Assembly (NCBI RefSeq): GCF_000832985.1
Contig: NZ_CP009920.1
Span: 2,784,501 to 2,848,500 of the forward strand
Length of the DNA stretch: 64,000 bases
Reading direction: 5' to 3'
Source of the DNA: Priestia megaterium NBRC 15308 = ATCC 14581
Lineage (GTDB): Bacteria; Bacillota; Bacilli; Bacillales; Bacillaceae_H
This document shows, in pieces, positions 37,872 to 46,377 of this stretch. Position numbers and translations under genes: made by a program. Every line of letters begins with the position of its first letter. Position 1 is the stretch's first letter. Under the pieces are notes generated by a model. The model saw only the letters and a list, made by a program, of their open reading frames with translations, was not told where the DNA came from and searched no databases.

Positions 37872-37885
37872 AGTAAACGCTTTCA
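37872..37885. promoter_or_regulatory. cre (CcpA) site upstream of madL
   Basis: AGTAAACGCTTTCA matches TGWAANCGNTNWCA at 13 of 14 positions, 24 bases before the madL ATG. Binding there would block transcription. Confidence 0.72.
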
Positions 37886-37909
37886 ATAATGAGGTGGGGA
37901 GGAAGTAAT

Positions 37910-38323
37910 ATGATAATCTTCGGTGTAGCGCTGCTGTCTATTTGCATGTTGATAGGGGTAATTGTTGGGGACGCATTAGGAGGGCTGATGGGAGTAGAAG
38001 CCAACGTTGGAGGAGTAGGGGTATCCATGCTTCTTCTTGTACTAGCGGTGGATTATTTAAAGAAGAAAAATAAGCTCCAAGTAAAATCCGAAGAAGGCAT
38101 TGCTTTTTGGGGAGGTATTTATATTCCTATCGTGGTAGCAATGTCTGCACAGCAAAATGTTGTAGCTGCTCTTGATGGAGGAGGCATGGCGCTTCTTGCA
38201 GGGGTAGTAGTAGTCGTAGTAGGCTTTTTATCCATACCATTTATCAGCAGAATAGGAGAGAAAGCGAAGGTGAAAGAACAAGAAATAGAGCTTTCTATTT
38301 TACCTAAGGAGCAGATAAAATGA
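37910..38323 (+). CDS. madL: Malonate transporter subunit MadL
   Basis: A 137-aa membrane protein with about four hydrophobic helices, opening MIIFGVALLSICMLIGVIVGDALGGLMGVEANVGGVGVSML; I recognise it as MadL, the small subunit of the sodium-coupled malonate symporter MadLM. GGGGAGGA stands 6 bases before the ATG at 37910; an upstream in-frame start at 37889 has no ribosome site. Its stop overlaps the madM start (ATGA). A cre site precedes it. Confidence 0.9.
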   Translation: MIIFGVALLSICMLIGVIVGDALGGLMGVEANVGGVGVSMLLLVLAVDYLKKKNKLQVKSEEGIAFWGGIYIPIVVAMSAQQNVVAALDGGGMALLAGVVVVVVGFLSIPFISRIGEKAKVKEQEIELSILPKEQIK

Positions 38324-39081
38324 TGAATATGATTAAAGAAGGATTAGAAAATAACGGGCTGATTACGGCATTTGCTATTATTGGGATTGTCATGTATATT
38401 GCTTATTTTTTATCAGATAAATTAACAAAAGGAAGAGTTCATGGATCTGCTATTGCTATTATGTTTGGGTTAATCCTTGCTTATATCGGTGGAGTGAATA
38501 CAGGAGGAGAGAAAGGAATTTCTGATATACAGTTATTTTCAGGAATTGGTTTAATGGGCGGAGGGATGCTGCGAGACTTTGCCATTATTGCTACTGCGTT
38601 CGGCGCCAGTTTTAGCGAAGTCAAAAAAACGGGAATCAGCGGGATTACGGCCTTGTTTTTTGGGGTTTTCTATTCCTTTGTAATAGGTGTAATTATTGCT
38701 CTTTGTTTTGGATATAGAGATCCCGTTGCTTTGACCACAATCGGAGGAGGAGCCGTAACCTATATTGTGGGGCCGGTTTCTGGAACTGCGATTGGAGCCT
38801 CTTCTGATATTATCGCGTTAAGTATAGCTGTAGGATTAATTAAATCCATTTCAGTTATGATTTTGACACCGATATTTGCTAAGAAAATCAAATTAAACAA
38901 CCCTCGTACAGCAATGATCTATGGAGGAGTTATGGGGACGACGAGCGGTGTAGCAGCTGGTTTAGCCGCGACAGATGTAAAACTTGTACCTTACGGAGCC
39001 ATGACAGCTACATTTTATACAGGTCTTGGTTGCTTGCTCGTACCATCTATTCTTTTTTTACTCACAGAGATTATTTTTTAA
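38320..39081 (+). CDS. madM: Malonate transporter subunit MadM
   Basis: A 253-aa membrane protein with about 8 helices and the conserved glycine-rich segments LFSGIGLMGGGMLRDFAIIATAFGA and TIGGGAVTYIVGPVSGTAIGASSDI, the family signature of MadM. With MadL it imports malonate with sodium. No malonate decarboxylase genes are in the window, so the fate of malonate is open: activation to malonyl-CoA, or a decarboxylase elsewhere. It is translationally coupled to madL. Confidence 0.92.
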   Translation: MMNMIKEGLENNGLITAFAIIGIVMYIAYFLSDKLTKGRVHGSAIAIMFGLILAYIGGVNTGGEKGISDIQLFSGIGLMGGGMLRDFAIIATAFGASFSEVKKTGISGITALFFGVFYSFVIGVIIALCFGYRDPVALTTIGGGAVTYIVGPVSGTAIGASSDIIALSIAVGLIKSISVMILTPIFAKKIKLNNPRTAMIYGGVMGTTSGVAAGLAATDVKLVPYGAMTATFYTGLGCLLVPSILFLLTEIIF

Positions 39082-39132
39082 GTGTACAAAGTGTTTTATG
39101 AATAAAAGACTGCTGTGCTCATTAAACTAAAG

Positions 39133-39174
39133 AAAAGGCCATACTAAATAAAAATGTTTAGTATGGCCTTTTCT
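39133..39174. terminator. Bidirectional terminator madM / terC-like gene
   Basis: AAAAGGCCATACTAAA / TTTAGTATGGCCTTTT 16-bp stem around an 8-base loop, between convergent genes. Confidence 0.92.
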
Positions 39175-39843
39175 TTATCGTTTAATTGAACGAAAGCTAT
39201 TAACAACCATGCCGCTTATCAGCACAACAGCAATTGTTATATACGGAATAAATGTTCCTAGAGATGTATGGGCTGCAAAGAATGAATGTAAGTTCTTTTC
39301 ATGTCCAATCATATTTCCAGCAGTATAAGCTAAAATAGCTGCTCCCCCATAAACGAGCAGGGGAAATCGTTCCATCAAATACAAAATGAGCTTGCTTCCC
39401 CAAACAATAATGGGGACGGATACGAGTAATCCGATAACAACCAAGATAATATTTCCATGAGCTGCGCCTGCTACAGCTATTACATTATCTAGTCCCATTA
39501 CAATATCAGCAAATACAATCGTTCTTACAGCGGCGCCTAATGTCACGCCTGCACGGATTGAAGATGCATCATCACCTTCTGATACAAGAAGCTTAAAGGC
39601 AATGATCACTAATAAAAAACCGCCGATGAGCTGCAAGTAAGGAATAGTTAGTAAATAAACAGCTAAAATAGTAAGTACAATGCGAACGATCACAGCTAAG
39701 CCAGTCCCTAAAAAAATAGCTTTGTTTCGCTGATATTCAGGTAAGTTGCGGCTTGCTAAGGCAATAACAATAGCGTTGTCTCCACCTAATACAATATCGA
39801 TACCGATAATAAGAAGAATGGAGGTTATTAATTCTAAATCCAA
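39175..39843 (-). CDS. yjbE: TerC-family membrane protein (YjbE)
   Basis: A 222-aa protein with about seven helices. The acidic metal-binding segments GIDIVLGGDNAIVIALA (near residue 14) and FADIVMGLDNVIAVAGAAHG (near 110) are the TerC hallmark. Family members export manganese or help metallate exported enzymes. I saw no yybP-ykoY manganese riboswitch upstream. The start is TTG behind GGGAGGG. Its position between spx and mecA matches B. subtilis yjbE. Confidence 0.88.
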   Translation of the reverse strand: MDLELITSILLIIGIDIVLGGDNAIVIALASRNLPEYQRNKAIFLGTGLAVIVRIVLTILAVYLLTIPYLQLIGGFLLVIIAFKLLVSEGDDASSIRAGVTLGAAVRTIVFADIVMGLDNVIAVAGAAHGNIILVVIGLLVSVPIIVWGSKLILYLMERFPLLVYGGAAILAYTAGNMIGHEKNLHSFFAAHTSLGTFIPYITIAVVLISGMVVNSFRSIKR

Positions 39844-40203
39844 TAGTCTTCCCTCCCAATATGTAAGGATAAGTAGCTCATATTGCTTTATCTGTGTTCA
39901 TTTTTAACAAAAAGCGTTCATAGGGTAAAGAGATTATGTATATAACAAAGTAAGGTGTAAGGTGGCTATGAGTTGCCAGAGTATTTTTCATTTCCTTTCT
40001 TTCGCATTTTGTCATAAAATAGATATACAAGGTTCACTCAAATAGTGTATGCTTGTATATCCCAAGTTAGAATGCTTTACAAAGTGAGAAAGTACATGTA
40101 ATATTGCTTTAACACGGGGGTAAAATAGTCCCTTCATCGTTTAGGGGTAATGTTCGAAATGGCCGGATTACCTTCACTGATTTTTCCGAAGGGAGAGATG
40201 ATA
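39844..40203. other. Divergent region between the terC-like gene and mecA
   Basis: About 360 non-coding bases. They hold the promoters of both genes but no box that I can assign firmly. In-frame codons upstream of mecA from 40150 are not used, since they have no ribosome site. Confidence 0.4.
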
Positions 40204-40884
40204 ATGGAAATCGAACGCATTAATGAAAACACAGTAAAATTCTTTGTCACTTACGTAGATATTGAAGAACGTGGATTTGATCGCAATGAAATTTGGTTTA
40301 GCCGAGAGCGCAGTGAAGAGCTATTCTGGGAGATGATGGACGAAATTCATCAAGAAGAAGAGTTTGTAGCAGAAGGTCCTCTTTGGATTCAAGTACATGC
40401 GCTTGAGAAGGGGCTAGAGGTTATTGTAACAAGAGCACAAGTTTCAAAAGACGGTCAAAAGTTCGAAGTACCTGTTGGTGAAAATGATAAAATCGATATC
40501 CCTGTAGATGGAAAAATTGAAGCGTTGCTTGATCATCAAGCGAATCAAAATAAAAAAGCTGATTTTGAAGAAGAAATTATAGAAGACGAAGGGCTACAGT
40601 TCGTCGCACGCTTTCAAGACTTAGAACATTTAATTTCCTTAAGTCACCATTTAGAGTTAGATGATATCATCAACAGCATGTACGTGTTTGAAGGAAAATA
40701 TTATTTATACGTTGAGTTTACAGATGATGAAGACTTTGTAGCTGAAATTGATAACATTTTAAGTATCATTTTAGAATATGCAAATGAATCAAATGTAACA
40801 GTTCATCGTTTAATGGAATATGGAAAAGAATTAATCAGTGAAAATGCACTTGAACAAGTAAAGCAGTATTTTCCTTTACGATAA
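40204..40884 (+). CDS. mecA: Adaptor protein MecA
   Basis: Adaptor that delivers ComK and other proteins to ClpCP and activates ClpC hexamers. It has 226 aa: an N-terminal substrate-binding domain (MEIERINENTVKFFVTYVDIEERGFD), an acidic linker (about 105-130) and a C-terminal ClpC-binding domain (LQFVARFQDLEHLISLSHHL to the end). ATG at 40204 follows GGGAGAG and gives the conserved MEIERIN start; the longer frame from 40150 is rejected. It controls competence together with comZ and coiA in this window. Confidence 0.96.
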   Translation: MEIERINENTVKFFVTYVDIEERGFDRNEIWFSRERSEELFWEMMDEIHQEEEFVAEGPLWIQVHALEKGLEVIVTRAQVSKDGQKFEVPVGENDKIDIPVDGKIEALLDHQANQNKKADFEEEIIEDEGLQFVARFQDLEHLISLSHHLELDDIINSMYVFEGKYYLYVEFTDDEDFVAEIDNILSIILEYANESNVTVHRLMEYGKELISENALEQVKQYFPLR

Positions 40885-40888
40885 TAGC

Positions 40889-40925
40889 AGCCGATTTCAT
40901 GTATATGAAATCGGTCTTTGTTTTG
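40889..40925 (+). terminator. Terminator of mecA
   Basis: CCGATTTCAT / ATGAAATCGG stem, short loop, then TCTTTGTTTTG; a weaker T-run than most here. Confidence 0.8.
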
Positions 40926-41098
40926 TCTTCATTTTGGGAAAAGCTCTCCGCTCATATCGAACAATTTAGGTGGAAAAAGCAGGCGGCTGGTTCCTACACG
41001 GGAAAGTGTAGTGTTAAAATAACAAGTTTGAGGATAATAACGGTATAGAGACCTGTTATTAATGATGAAAGATTGGTTTTAGGATAGGTGAAAACAAG

Positions 41099-42616
41099 TT
41101 GAAAAATAGATTACAGCTTTTAATTTTTGTTATTGGTATTATTGCTTTGCTTTATTTTACAAAAGGGTATTGGGACGGTAAATTTATTGGCGTGCTAAGT
41201 ATCTTAATTACGATTAGTGTTGTTTTCATCGGTCTTGTTATTTCATTAGAAAACCGTCATCCAACTCAAACGCTAACGTGGCTCGTAGTATTAGGCGGTT
41301 TCCCGGTAATAGGGTTCTTTTTTTATTTGTTATTTGGACGCAATACGCGAAAACGGCGTTTATTTGCTAAAAAAGCAAAGCTGGATGAACAGGTGCTTTT
41401 AAAGATGGAAAGAGATTCCGGTATATTAGAAAATCACTTTGAACAGTTGGGCACCAGTAGAAAGCAAATGCTGAAGCTAGCCGTCAGGCTTGGCAAGAGT
41501 CCAATTTCTTTTTCATCAGATACGCGCGCATTGACGAATGGAAAAGAGACGTTTCACGAAATTATGGAATCATTAAAGCATGCAAGGCATCATATCCACT
41601 TAGAGTATTACATCGTACGACATGATCACTTAGGAGAACAAATTAAAGATATTTTAATTCAGAAGGTACAAGAAGGAGTTTATGTACGTTTCTTGTACGA
41701 TGCCGTGGGCAGTTTTCAGCTTTCACCGCATTATATTCACGAGTTAAGAAACGCGGGCGTAGAAATGATTCCATTCTTGCCGGTCAGATTTCCATTTCTC
41801 AATAATAAAATCAACTTCCGTAATCATCGTAAAATTGTAGTCATTGATGGAACAATTGGATTTGTAGGAGGTTTGAACATTGGTGATGAATATCTTGGGA
41901 AAAGTCGGCATTTTGGCTTTTGGAGAGATACCCATTTGATGGTGAAGGGTGAGGCAGTCCGTTCATTGCAGCTTATTTTCTTGCAAGACTGGTATTATAT
42001 GACAGGTCAGACGATGCTTACTCAAACGTATCTATCGCCGGATTTAATTGACATTGATATGGAAAAGTGCGGCGGTGTTCAAATGATTGCCGGCGGACCA
42101 GACCGTGAGTGGGAAATTATCAAACACTTATTTTTTTCGATGATTACGTCTGCGAAAGAGTCCATTTGGATTGCCTCTCCTTACTTCATACCTGATGAAG
42201 ATATTTTTACTTCTCTCAAAGTAGCTGCTCTAAGCGGTATAGATGTAAGGCTTCTTGTACCTCAGAAGCCTGATAAAAAAATTGTTTTTCATGCATCACG
42301 CTCTTATTTTCCAGAGCTGCTAGAAGCAGGTGTGAAAATTTACGAGTATAAAAAAGGATTTATGCACAGCAAGATTGTGATTGTTGATAGAGAAATTGCC
42401 TCTATTGGAACGGCTAACATGGACATGAGAAGCTTTCATTTGAATTTTGAAGTAAATGCTTTTTTATATCGCACAGCTAGTACTCAAAAGCTCGTATATG
42501 AATATATGCAAGATTTAGAAGAAACGAGTGAGCTTCACTTTAAAGACTTTGAAAAGCGGCCATTTATACAGCGGCTATTTGAATCAACAGCCCGTTTGCT
42601 TTCACCGCTATTATAA
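41099..42616 (+). CDS. cls: Cardiolipin synthase
   Basis: Joins two phosphatidylglycerols to cardiolipin plus glycerol at the membrane. The 505 residues begin with two membrane helices (residues about 5-50), then two phospholipase-D domains. The HKD motifs are H243-K245-D250 (NHRKIVVIDG) and H423-K425-D430 (MHSKIVIVDR). The start is TTG behind AGGATAGGTG. B. subtilis has several paralogues (clsA/ywnE, ywiE, ywjE); sequence alone does not settle which one this matches. It has its own terminator. Confidence 0.94.
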   Translation: MKNRLQLLIFVIGIIALLYFTKGYWDGKFIGVLSILITISVVFIGLVISLENRHPTQTLTWLVVLGGFPVIGFFFYLLFGRNTRKRRLFAKKAKLDEQVLLKMERDSGILENHFEQLGTSRKQMLKLAVRLGKSPISFSSDTRALTNGKETFHEIMESLKHARHHIHLEYYIVRHDHLGEQIKDILIQKVQEGVYVRFLYDAVGSFQLSPHYIHELRNAGVEMIPFLPVRFPFLNNKINFRNHRKIVVIDGTIGFVGGLNIGDEYLGKSRHFGFWRDTHLMVKGEAVRSLQLIFLQDWYYMTGQTMLTQTYLSPDLIDIDMEKCGGVQMIAGGPDREWEIIKHLFFSMITSAKESIWIASPYFIPDEDIFTSLKVAALSGIDVRLLVPQKPDKKIVFHASRSYFPELLEAGVKIYEYKKGFMHSKIVIVDREIASIGTANMDMRSFHLNFEVNAFLYRTASTQKLVYEYMQDLEETSELHFKDFEKRPFIQRLFESTARLLSPLL

Positions 42617-42623
42617 TCGCTGT

Positions 42624-42658
42624 AAACCACATTGCGTACGGTGCAATGTGGTTTTTTT
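42624..42658 (+). terminator. Terminator of cls
   Basis: AAACCACATTGC / GCAATGTGGTTT 12-bp stem and a 7-T tail. Confidence 0.92.
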
Positions 42659-42735
42659 CTGAAAGAAAAGGGTTTAGTAGAAAGGTGTCGAATACAAGAA
42701 TATAGCTCGCTATTATAGGAAGGAGAAATGTACGA

Positions 42736-43917
42736 TTGTTAGTTGCCCAAACAGAAGAAGGCCTCATTTCACTAGCTCAGCGCTTTTCGCTTGAACAGCT
42801 TAAGCTGTGGAAAAAAGAAAAGCAGTTCTACTGTCCCTCTTGTCAATCCCCTGTACAGTTAAAGGTAGGTACAAAAAAAATTCCTCATTTTGCGCACCTG
42901 AAAAAAACGTGCGTCGCTCAGCATGAAGGTGAAACAGATTATCATCTCGACGGAAAACGAAAGCTGTTTCACTGGTTTAGTTCTCATCTTGAAGTCGAGT
43001 TAGAAAGTTATCTTCCTGACATTATGCAGCGTCCAGATCTTCTTGTAGATACGCCCTCGCAAAAATATGCAATCGAATTTCAATGTGCTACCTTATCTTC
43101 CTCAGCGCTAACTAAACGTTCTATTCATTATGAGAAAGGAAATTATATGCCCCTTTGGATTATGGGGGCAAAAAGAATGAAGCGCTTATCCACTTATATG
43201 TATCAACTTTCTTTTCAAGAGTGGCAGTTTCTTACTCTTTCCGATTATACGCCCACACTTCTTTATTTTTCACCTTCTACTAATCAACTGTTGAAACTTG
43301 AACATCTTATTCCTTTTTCATCTCAGATTTGTTATGCACAGCTTGTCGTGCTCTCTCCTCACGAGCATACCTTTCATGATCTTTTTTCTACACATACACA
43401 ACCTCAATTTTTCTCTTCGTGGATAAAGAAAAAGAAGGCATGGAGAACGCATTATATCCTCTATCCTAATCAGAAGCTTCAGCCTTTTTTACACGCTCTT
43501 TATGAAAATAATATTCCTCCCTCCCATATTCCAGCAGAAGCAGGCATGCCGCTGCCTTCTTTATACATGGTTGAAACGTCTGCTATTATATGGCAGACGT
43601 GGCTGCTTCTCGATTTAATGCAGCAGAAGCAAGTAGGGGATTTAGTTACAGAAAAAGAGTTAGGCCGGCTATGGCTCTACAGAATTCATAAGCGGCATAT
43701 TGTATTTCGGTCTTTGCCAATGGCCCCTGTCGCTGTGGAACAGCCCCTGTTTGAGTATATAGAGGTATTATGCCGGCTAGGAATGCTAACGTATATAACT
43801 TCTGGGGTATACAAAATCAGAAGGCCCTACACGATTCCAAAGCAAACATCTGATGCTTTTTTAGAAGATGGACAAATGATGAAAAGGTGGTTAAATCAAG
43901 CAAAAGAAGTGACATAA
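42736..43917 (+). CDS. coiA: Competence protein CoiA
   Basis: A 393-aa protein needed for efficient transformation; it probably acts on incoming single-stranded DNA or on RecA-loaded intermediates. The N-terminal zinc-ribbon-like segment is FYCPSCQSPVQLKVGTKKIPHFAHLKK (C33, C36, H51, H54), followed by a nuclease-like core (RPDLLVDTPSQKYAIEFQCA with conserved D, E, Q). The start is TTG 10 bases after AGGAAGGAG; the only nearby ATG is out of frame. In B. subtilis coiA (yjbF) is ComK-activated; I did not verify a ComK box. It sits between cls and pepF. Confidence 0.9.
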   Translation: MLVAQTEEGLISLAQRFSLEQLKLWKKEKQFYCPSCQSPVQLKVGTKKIPHFAHLKKTCVAQHEGETDYHLDGKRKLFHWFSSHLEVELESYLPDIMQRPDLLVDTPSQKYAIEFQCATLSSSALTKRSIHYEKGNYMPLWIMGAKRMKRLSTYMYQLSFQEWQFLTLSDYTPTLLYFSPSTNQLLKLEHLIPFSSQICYAQLVVLSPHEHTFHDLFSTHTQPQFFSSWIKKKKAWRTHYILYPNQKLQPFLHALYENNIPPSHIPAEAGMPLPSLYMVETSAIIWQTWLLLDLMQQKQVGDLVTEKELGRLWLYRIHKRHIVFRSLPMAPVAVEQPLFEYIEVLCRLGMLTYITSGVYKIRRPYTIPKQTSDAFLEDGQMMKRWLNQAKEVT

Positions 43918-43927
43918 TCACGGAAAA

Positions 43928-43977
43928 TCAGTACGCTTAAGAAAGAATCCTTTTTTCAAAAGCGTACTGACTTTTGA
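43928..43977 (+). terminator. Probable terminator of coiA
   Basis: CAGTACGCTT / AAGCGTACTG stem with a 24-base loop and a weak ACTTTTG tail. Confidence 0.6.
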
Positions 43978-44080
43978 TTAATTCTTTTAAAACAACATAC
44001 AATAACGAGAGAAATAAAAAGGATTCGCCTTAGAAAAAGCGAACAGTTATAGACAGGTAGAAAAAGATGGAGGGATGACC

Positions 44081-45898
44081 ATGAGTGAACAATCAAAAGT
44101 AAAAAAGTTACCAAGTAGAAGCGAGATAAAAGTAGAAGATACGTGGAAACTAGAGGATATTTTTGCTTCAGATGACGCATGGGAAAAAGAATTTGAAGAA
44201 GTAAAAGCTCTTATTCCGCAAATGGAAAAATTCAAAGGGAAACTTGGAGAGTCCGCTCAAACTTTATACGACGCTCTTCAAGAGCAAGACGAGCTCACAA
44301 TGCGCGTTAGTAAACTTTATACATATGCTCATATGCGCTACGATCAAGATACCACTAACTCTTTTTATCAAGGGTTAAATGATCGAATCAAAACACTTTA
44401 TACCCAAATTGCAAGTGCACTATCGTATGTAACACCAGAAATTTTGTCTATTGAAGAATCAAAAATTAAACAATACATGGCGGAACATAAAGAGCTAAAG
44501 TTATATGCTCATGCATTAGATGAAATTACTCGCGAGCGTCCGCACATTTTATCAGAAAGCGAAGAAGCGCTTCTTGCTCAGGCTTCTGAAGTGCTAGGAT
44601 CTTCAAGCAACACGTTTGGAATGCTAAACAACGCAGATTTAGAATTCCCCTCCATTAAAGATGAAAATGGAGAAGAAGTAGAAATTACGCACGGGCGCTA
44701 TATTCGTTTCCTAGAGAGCAGCGATCGCCGCGTACGAGAAGAAGCGTTTAAAGCGGTGTACGAAACGTACGGTAAATTTAAAAATACGTTTGCAAGTACG
44801 TTAAGCGGCACGGTGAAGAAAGATAATTTTAGCGCCCGCGTTCGTCACTATAATTCAGCTCGTCACTCAGCTCTTAGCACAAATAACATCCCAGAAGAAG
44901 TATACGATAACTTAGTTAAAACAGTGAACGATAATTTGCATTTATTGCATCGATATATTGATTTACGTAAGAAAGTATTGGGAATTGAAGAGCTTCATAT
45001 GTATGATCTCTATACGCCTTTAGTAAAAGACGTAAAAATGGAAGTAACCTATGAAGAAGCAAAAGATTATATTTTAAAAGGCCTGAAACCACTAGGTGAA
45101 GACTACCTTAACGTGTTAAAAGAAGGATTTGAAAACCGTTGGGTAGACGTTCATGAGAACAAAGGCAAGCGAAGCGGTGCTTATTCTTCAGGAACGTATG
45201 GCACCAATCCTTATATCTTAATGAACTGGCAGGATAATGTAAATAACTTGTTTACACTAGCCCATGAATTTGGCCATTCTGTACACAGTTATTACACAAG
45301 AAAAACGCAGCCATATCCTTACGGAGATTATTCAATCTTTGTGGCAGAAGTAGCTTCAACGTGTAATGAAGCGCTTCTAAACGATTATTTACTAAAAACG
45401 ATTGATGATGAAAAGCAGCGCTTGTACTTGCTTAACCATTATCTAGAAGGATTCCGCGGTACGGTATTCCGTCAAACAATGTTTGCTGAATTTGAGCACG
45501 ATGTGCACGTGCGTGCTCAAAACGGAGAGCCGCTTACACCTGAATTATTAACAAAATTATATTATGACTTAAATAAAAAGTATTTTGGAGACAACTTAGT
45601 GATTGATGAAGAGATTGGATTAGAATGGGCTCGTATTCCGCATTTCTACTACAATTACTACGTTTATCAATATGCTACAGGGTTCAGTGCAGCAGCAGCA
45701 TTAAGCAAGCAAATCCTTGAAGAAGGAAATGCAGCTGTTGAGCGCTATGTAGGTTTCTTAAAGTCAGGAAGCTCTGATTATCCAATTGAAGTGTTGAAAA
45801 AAGCAGGAGTAGACATGACAACATCTCAGCCTATTGAAGAAGCGCTAGCCGTATTTGAAGAGAAATTAACGGAAATGGAACGTTTATTAAATCAATAA
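44081..45898 (+). CDS. pepF: Oligoendopeptidase F
   Basis: Cytoplasmic M3-family zinc metallopeptidase that cuts peptides of roughly 7-17 residues, fitting peptide catabolism after Opp/App uptake. It has 605 aa with HEFGH at 395-399 (LAHEFGHSVHSYYTRK) and the third-ligand helix SIFVAEVASTCNEALL. ATG at 44081 is preferred; a second ATG two codons upstream abuts the GGAGGG ribosome site too closely. It corresponds to B. subtilis yjbG by position. It is monocistronic with its own terminator. Confidence 0.95.
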   Translation: MSEQSKVKKLPSRSEIKVEDTWKLEDIFASDDAWEKEFEEVKALIPQMEKFKGKLGESAQTLYDALQEQDELTMRVSKLYTYAHMRYDQDTTNSFYQGLNDRIKTLYTQIASALSYVTPEILSIEESKIKQYMAEHKELKLYAHALDEITRERPHILSESEEALLAQASEVLGSSSNTFGMLNNADLEFPSIKDENGEEVEITHGRYIRFLESSDRRVREEAFKAVYETYGKFKNTFASTLSGTVKKDNFSARVRHYNSARHSALSTNNIPEEVYDNLVKTVNDNLHLLHRYIDLRKKVLGIEELHMYDLYTPLVKDVKMEVTYEEAKDYILKGLKPLGEDYLNVLKEGFENRWVDVHENKGKRSGAYSSGTYGTNPYILMNWQDNVNNLFTLAHEFGHSVHSYYTRKTQPYPYGDYSIFVAEVASTCNEALLNDYLLKTIDDEKQRLYLLNHYLEGFRGTVFRQTMFAEFEHDVHVRAQNGEPLTPELLTKLYYDLNKKYFGDNLVIDEEIGLEWARIPHFYYNYYVYQYATGFSAAAALSKQILEEGNAAVERYVGFLKSGSSDYPIEVLKKAGVDMTTSQPIEEALAVFEEKLTEMERLLNQ

Positions 45899-45902
45899 AA
45901 TT

Positions 45903-45939
45903 AAAATGAAGCAGGAGCTGTATCCTGCTTCATTTTTTA
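45903..45939. terminator. Terminator of pepF
   Basis: AAAATGAAGCAGGA / TCCTGCTTCATTTT stem, 6-base loop, T-run; can serve both strands. Confidence 0.9.
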
Positions 45940-46109
45940 AATCCTCGAAACTTGTTGTGATTGTTAAGCAATGTAAAAATAATAAGGATAGCTAAAAATA
46001 AGAGAGGGCCTGCGATAATGAGAGGGACAAGTTGCATAAGAGATAAAATATAGAATAAAAAAGAAACCAAAAGAATAACAACCCCTAGAGTAATTCCAGC
46101 AATTTTCAT
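45930..46109 (-). CDS. Small membrane protein between pepF and roxS
   Basis: A 59-aa protein with two hydrophobic helices (ITLGVVILLVSFLFYILSLM and IIAGPLLFLAILIIFTLL) and a basic tail NHNKFRGFKK. The function is unknown. ATG at 46109 lies 7 bases after AGAGGTG; the longer frame to 46133 has none. B. subtilis has a small gene, yizD, in the same position between pepF and roxS; I do not assert homology because I cannot align them. Confidence 0.68.
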   Translation of the reverse strand: MKIAGITLGVVILLVSFLFYILSLMQLVPLIIAGPLLFLAILIIFTLLNNHNKFRGFKK

Positions 46110-46212
46110 AGTTAACACCTCTATTAAAAGCATAATTGGTTGTACTATATGAGTGAATCTGGCTGTTTATGAAGTTTTTTTATAAAAAAGTGAATAAAAT
46201 TGAAAAAAGGGG

Positions 46213-46242
46213 TTGCCAAAAGTCGACATAATTTGCTATAGT
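46213..46242 (+). promoter_or_regulatory. Promoter of roxS
   Basis: TTGCCA (46213-46218), 18-bp spacer, TATAGT (46237-46242) with an extended TG at 46234-46235. The predicted start is near 46249. Confidence 0.78.
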
Positions 46243-46247
46243 ATTAA

Positions 46248-46265
46248 TCGTGAAGTTTATCACAA
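46248..46265 (+). promoter_or_regulatory. Rex operator at the roxS start
   Basis: TCGTGAAGTTTATCACAA matches the Rex consensus TTGTGAANNNNTTCACAA at 16 of 18. It covers the transcription start, which fits the NADH-sensing Rex repression of roxS known in B. subtilis. Confidence 0.78.
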
Positions 46266-46364
46266 AACAAACATATACCCCTTTGTTTGACCGTGAAAAA
46301 TTTCTCCCATCCCCTTGTTGTCTTAAGACAAACGAAAAGACTTGGCGAAAGCCAAGTCTTTTTT
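46249..46364 (+). ncRNA. roxS: Small regulatory RNA RoxS (RsaE family)
   Basis: A trans-acting sRNA of about 115 nt, with promoter, Rex-like operator and terminator all in place. The diagnostic C-rich segments are TACCCCTTTGTTTG (about 46274-46288) and TTTCTCCCATCCCCTT (about 46299-46315), almost identical to what I recall of RsaE/RoxS from Staphylococcus and Bacillus. These single-stranded C-runs pair with Shine-Dalgarno sequences. In B. subtilis RoxS is induced by ResDE, repressed by Rex, and tunes TCA-cycle and respiratory mRNAs; its gene lies between yizD and yjbH, as here. There is no coding potential. Confidence 0.92.
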
Positions 46365-46366
46365 GT
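46335..46366. terminator. Terminator of roxS, also usable by spxH
   Basis: AAAAGACTTGGC / GCCAAGTCTTTT with a GAAA tetraloop and T-run on the plus strand. Confidence 0.93.
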
Positions 46367-46377
46367 TTAGTTGATGC

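Noticed and set aside
39844-40100. Possible yybP-ykoY manganese riboswitch upstream of the TerC-type gene.
   Set aside because: The conserved paired loops of that riboswitch are not visible on the minus strand.
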